From FEN-1219 sp963728995 (GTDB lineage: Bacteria > Pseudomonadota > Gammaproteobacteria > Steroidobacterales > Rariloculaceae): a stretch of 64,000 nt of DNA. The DNA lies in the NCBI GenBank assembly GCA_963728995.1, contig CAVSMD010000003.1, positions 917,586 to 981,585 on the forward strand, in the 5' to 3' direction. How positions within the stretch are numbered: the first letter of the stretch is position 1; each line of letters opens with the position of its first letter. Made by a program: the position numbers and the translations under genes. This document shows positions 63,918 through 64,000 of this stretch, in pieces. Under the pieces are notes generated by a model, which did not search any database, was not told where the DNA came from, and was given only the letters and a program-made list of their open reading frames with translations.

Positions 63918-64000
63918 TCAAAACAACGACGCCTGGGGCGGCGCCCGCGCCCCGAGCGGCGCCGTCTCCGCCTCCTCCTCTCCTCGCTCACGTCGGTGCG
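63918..64000 (-). pseudogene. C-terminal tail of an IS91-family transposase, cut by window end
   Basis: About 27 codons ending APLGARAPPQASLF and a stop, nearly the same as the tail at 50285 (APLGARAPPQATLF). The remainder lies beyond the window; whether it is complete cannot be seen. Confidence 0.65.

Overview
The window is GC-rich, densely coded bacterial chromosome. It most resembles a gammaproteobacterium of the Steroidobacteraceae/Woeseiaceae type. That is an inference from gene content: a DUF1552/DUF1592/ankyrin triad, a PadR-controlled MacB-like permease, a large TonB-dependent receptor beside a flavin halogenase, many Tat-exported proteins and multi-REC hybrid kinases. No rRNA or complete tRNA is present.

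Layout. 0-10.6 kb: the end of one hybrid sensor kinase, a second complete one, small envelope and stress genes (Fet4-like membrane protein, YXWGXW protein, cupin, glutathione S-transferase), then a PadR regulator with a palindromic operator and its ABC-type permease, and two uncharacterised genes. 10.6-16.2 kb: a minus-strand operon of DUF1592 cytochrome-like protein, DUF1552 protein and ankyrin-repeat protein, interrupted by single-base frameshifts. 16.5-24 kb: YidB and DUF547 proteins; a four-gene operon (glycosyltransferase, TVP38-type membrane protein, second glycosyltransferase, radical SAM enzyme) with ATGA junctions and about fifteen frameshifts; a Tat-exported protein; an APC transporter.

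24.4-34.6 kb is the most coherent candidate system. Two convergent operons encode a molybdenum hydroxylase (IorA/IorB type), an EthD-domain protein, a carboxymuconolactone-decarboxylase-like (CMD) protein, a creatininase-CMD fusion, a lactonase-fold beta-propeller, a PQQ dehydrogenase with a cytochrome c tail and a DUF6282 hydrolase. Every member carries an export signal except IorA, which could travel with IorB. This looks like an oxidative pathway located in the periplasm. A double-CMD protein and an Old Yellow Enzyme at 58-62 kb may be related.

34.6-47.3 kb mixes defence-type modules (AbiEi with truncated AbiEii, HipA-like kinase with DUF3037, Fic protein), a flavin halogenase/TonB receptor pair, and remnants of SnoaL-like, LuxR, cytochrome b561 and MacB-type genes.

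From 47.36 kb, where a 45-nt 3' fragment of tRNA-Phe marks a probable integration site, to the window end the DNA is an accessory region: pRiA4b-like gene, PIN-like toxin/DUF433 antitoxin, two copies of an MNT/HEPN module whose HEPN halves are both broken, several IS91-family fragments, a group II intron inside an IS91 transposase gene, an IS21 element beside a disrupted SGNH gene, and a BlaI/M56 pair. Exact intron ends can be read because removing it restores the transposase reading frame.

Single-base frameshifts are very unevenly distributed, dense at 12-20 kb and absent from several long genes. Raw-read checking is needed to separate sequence error from real decay.
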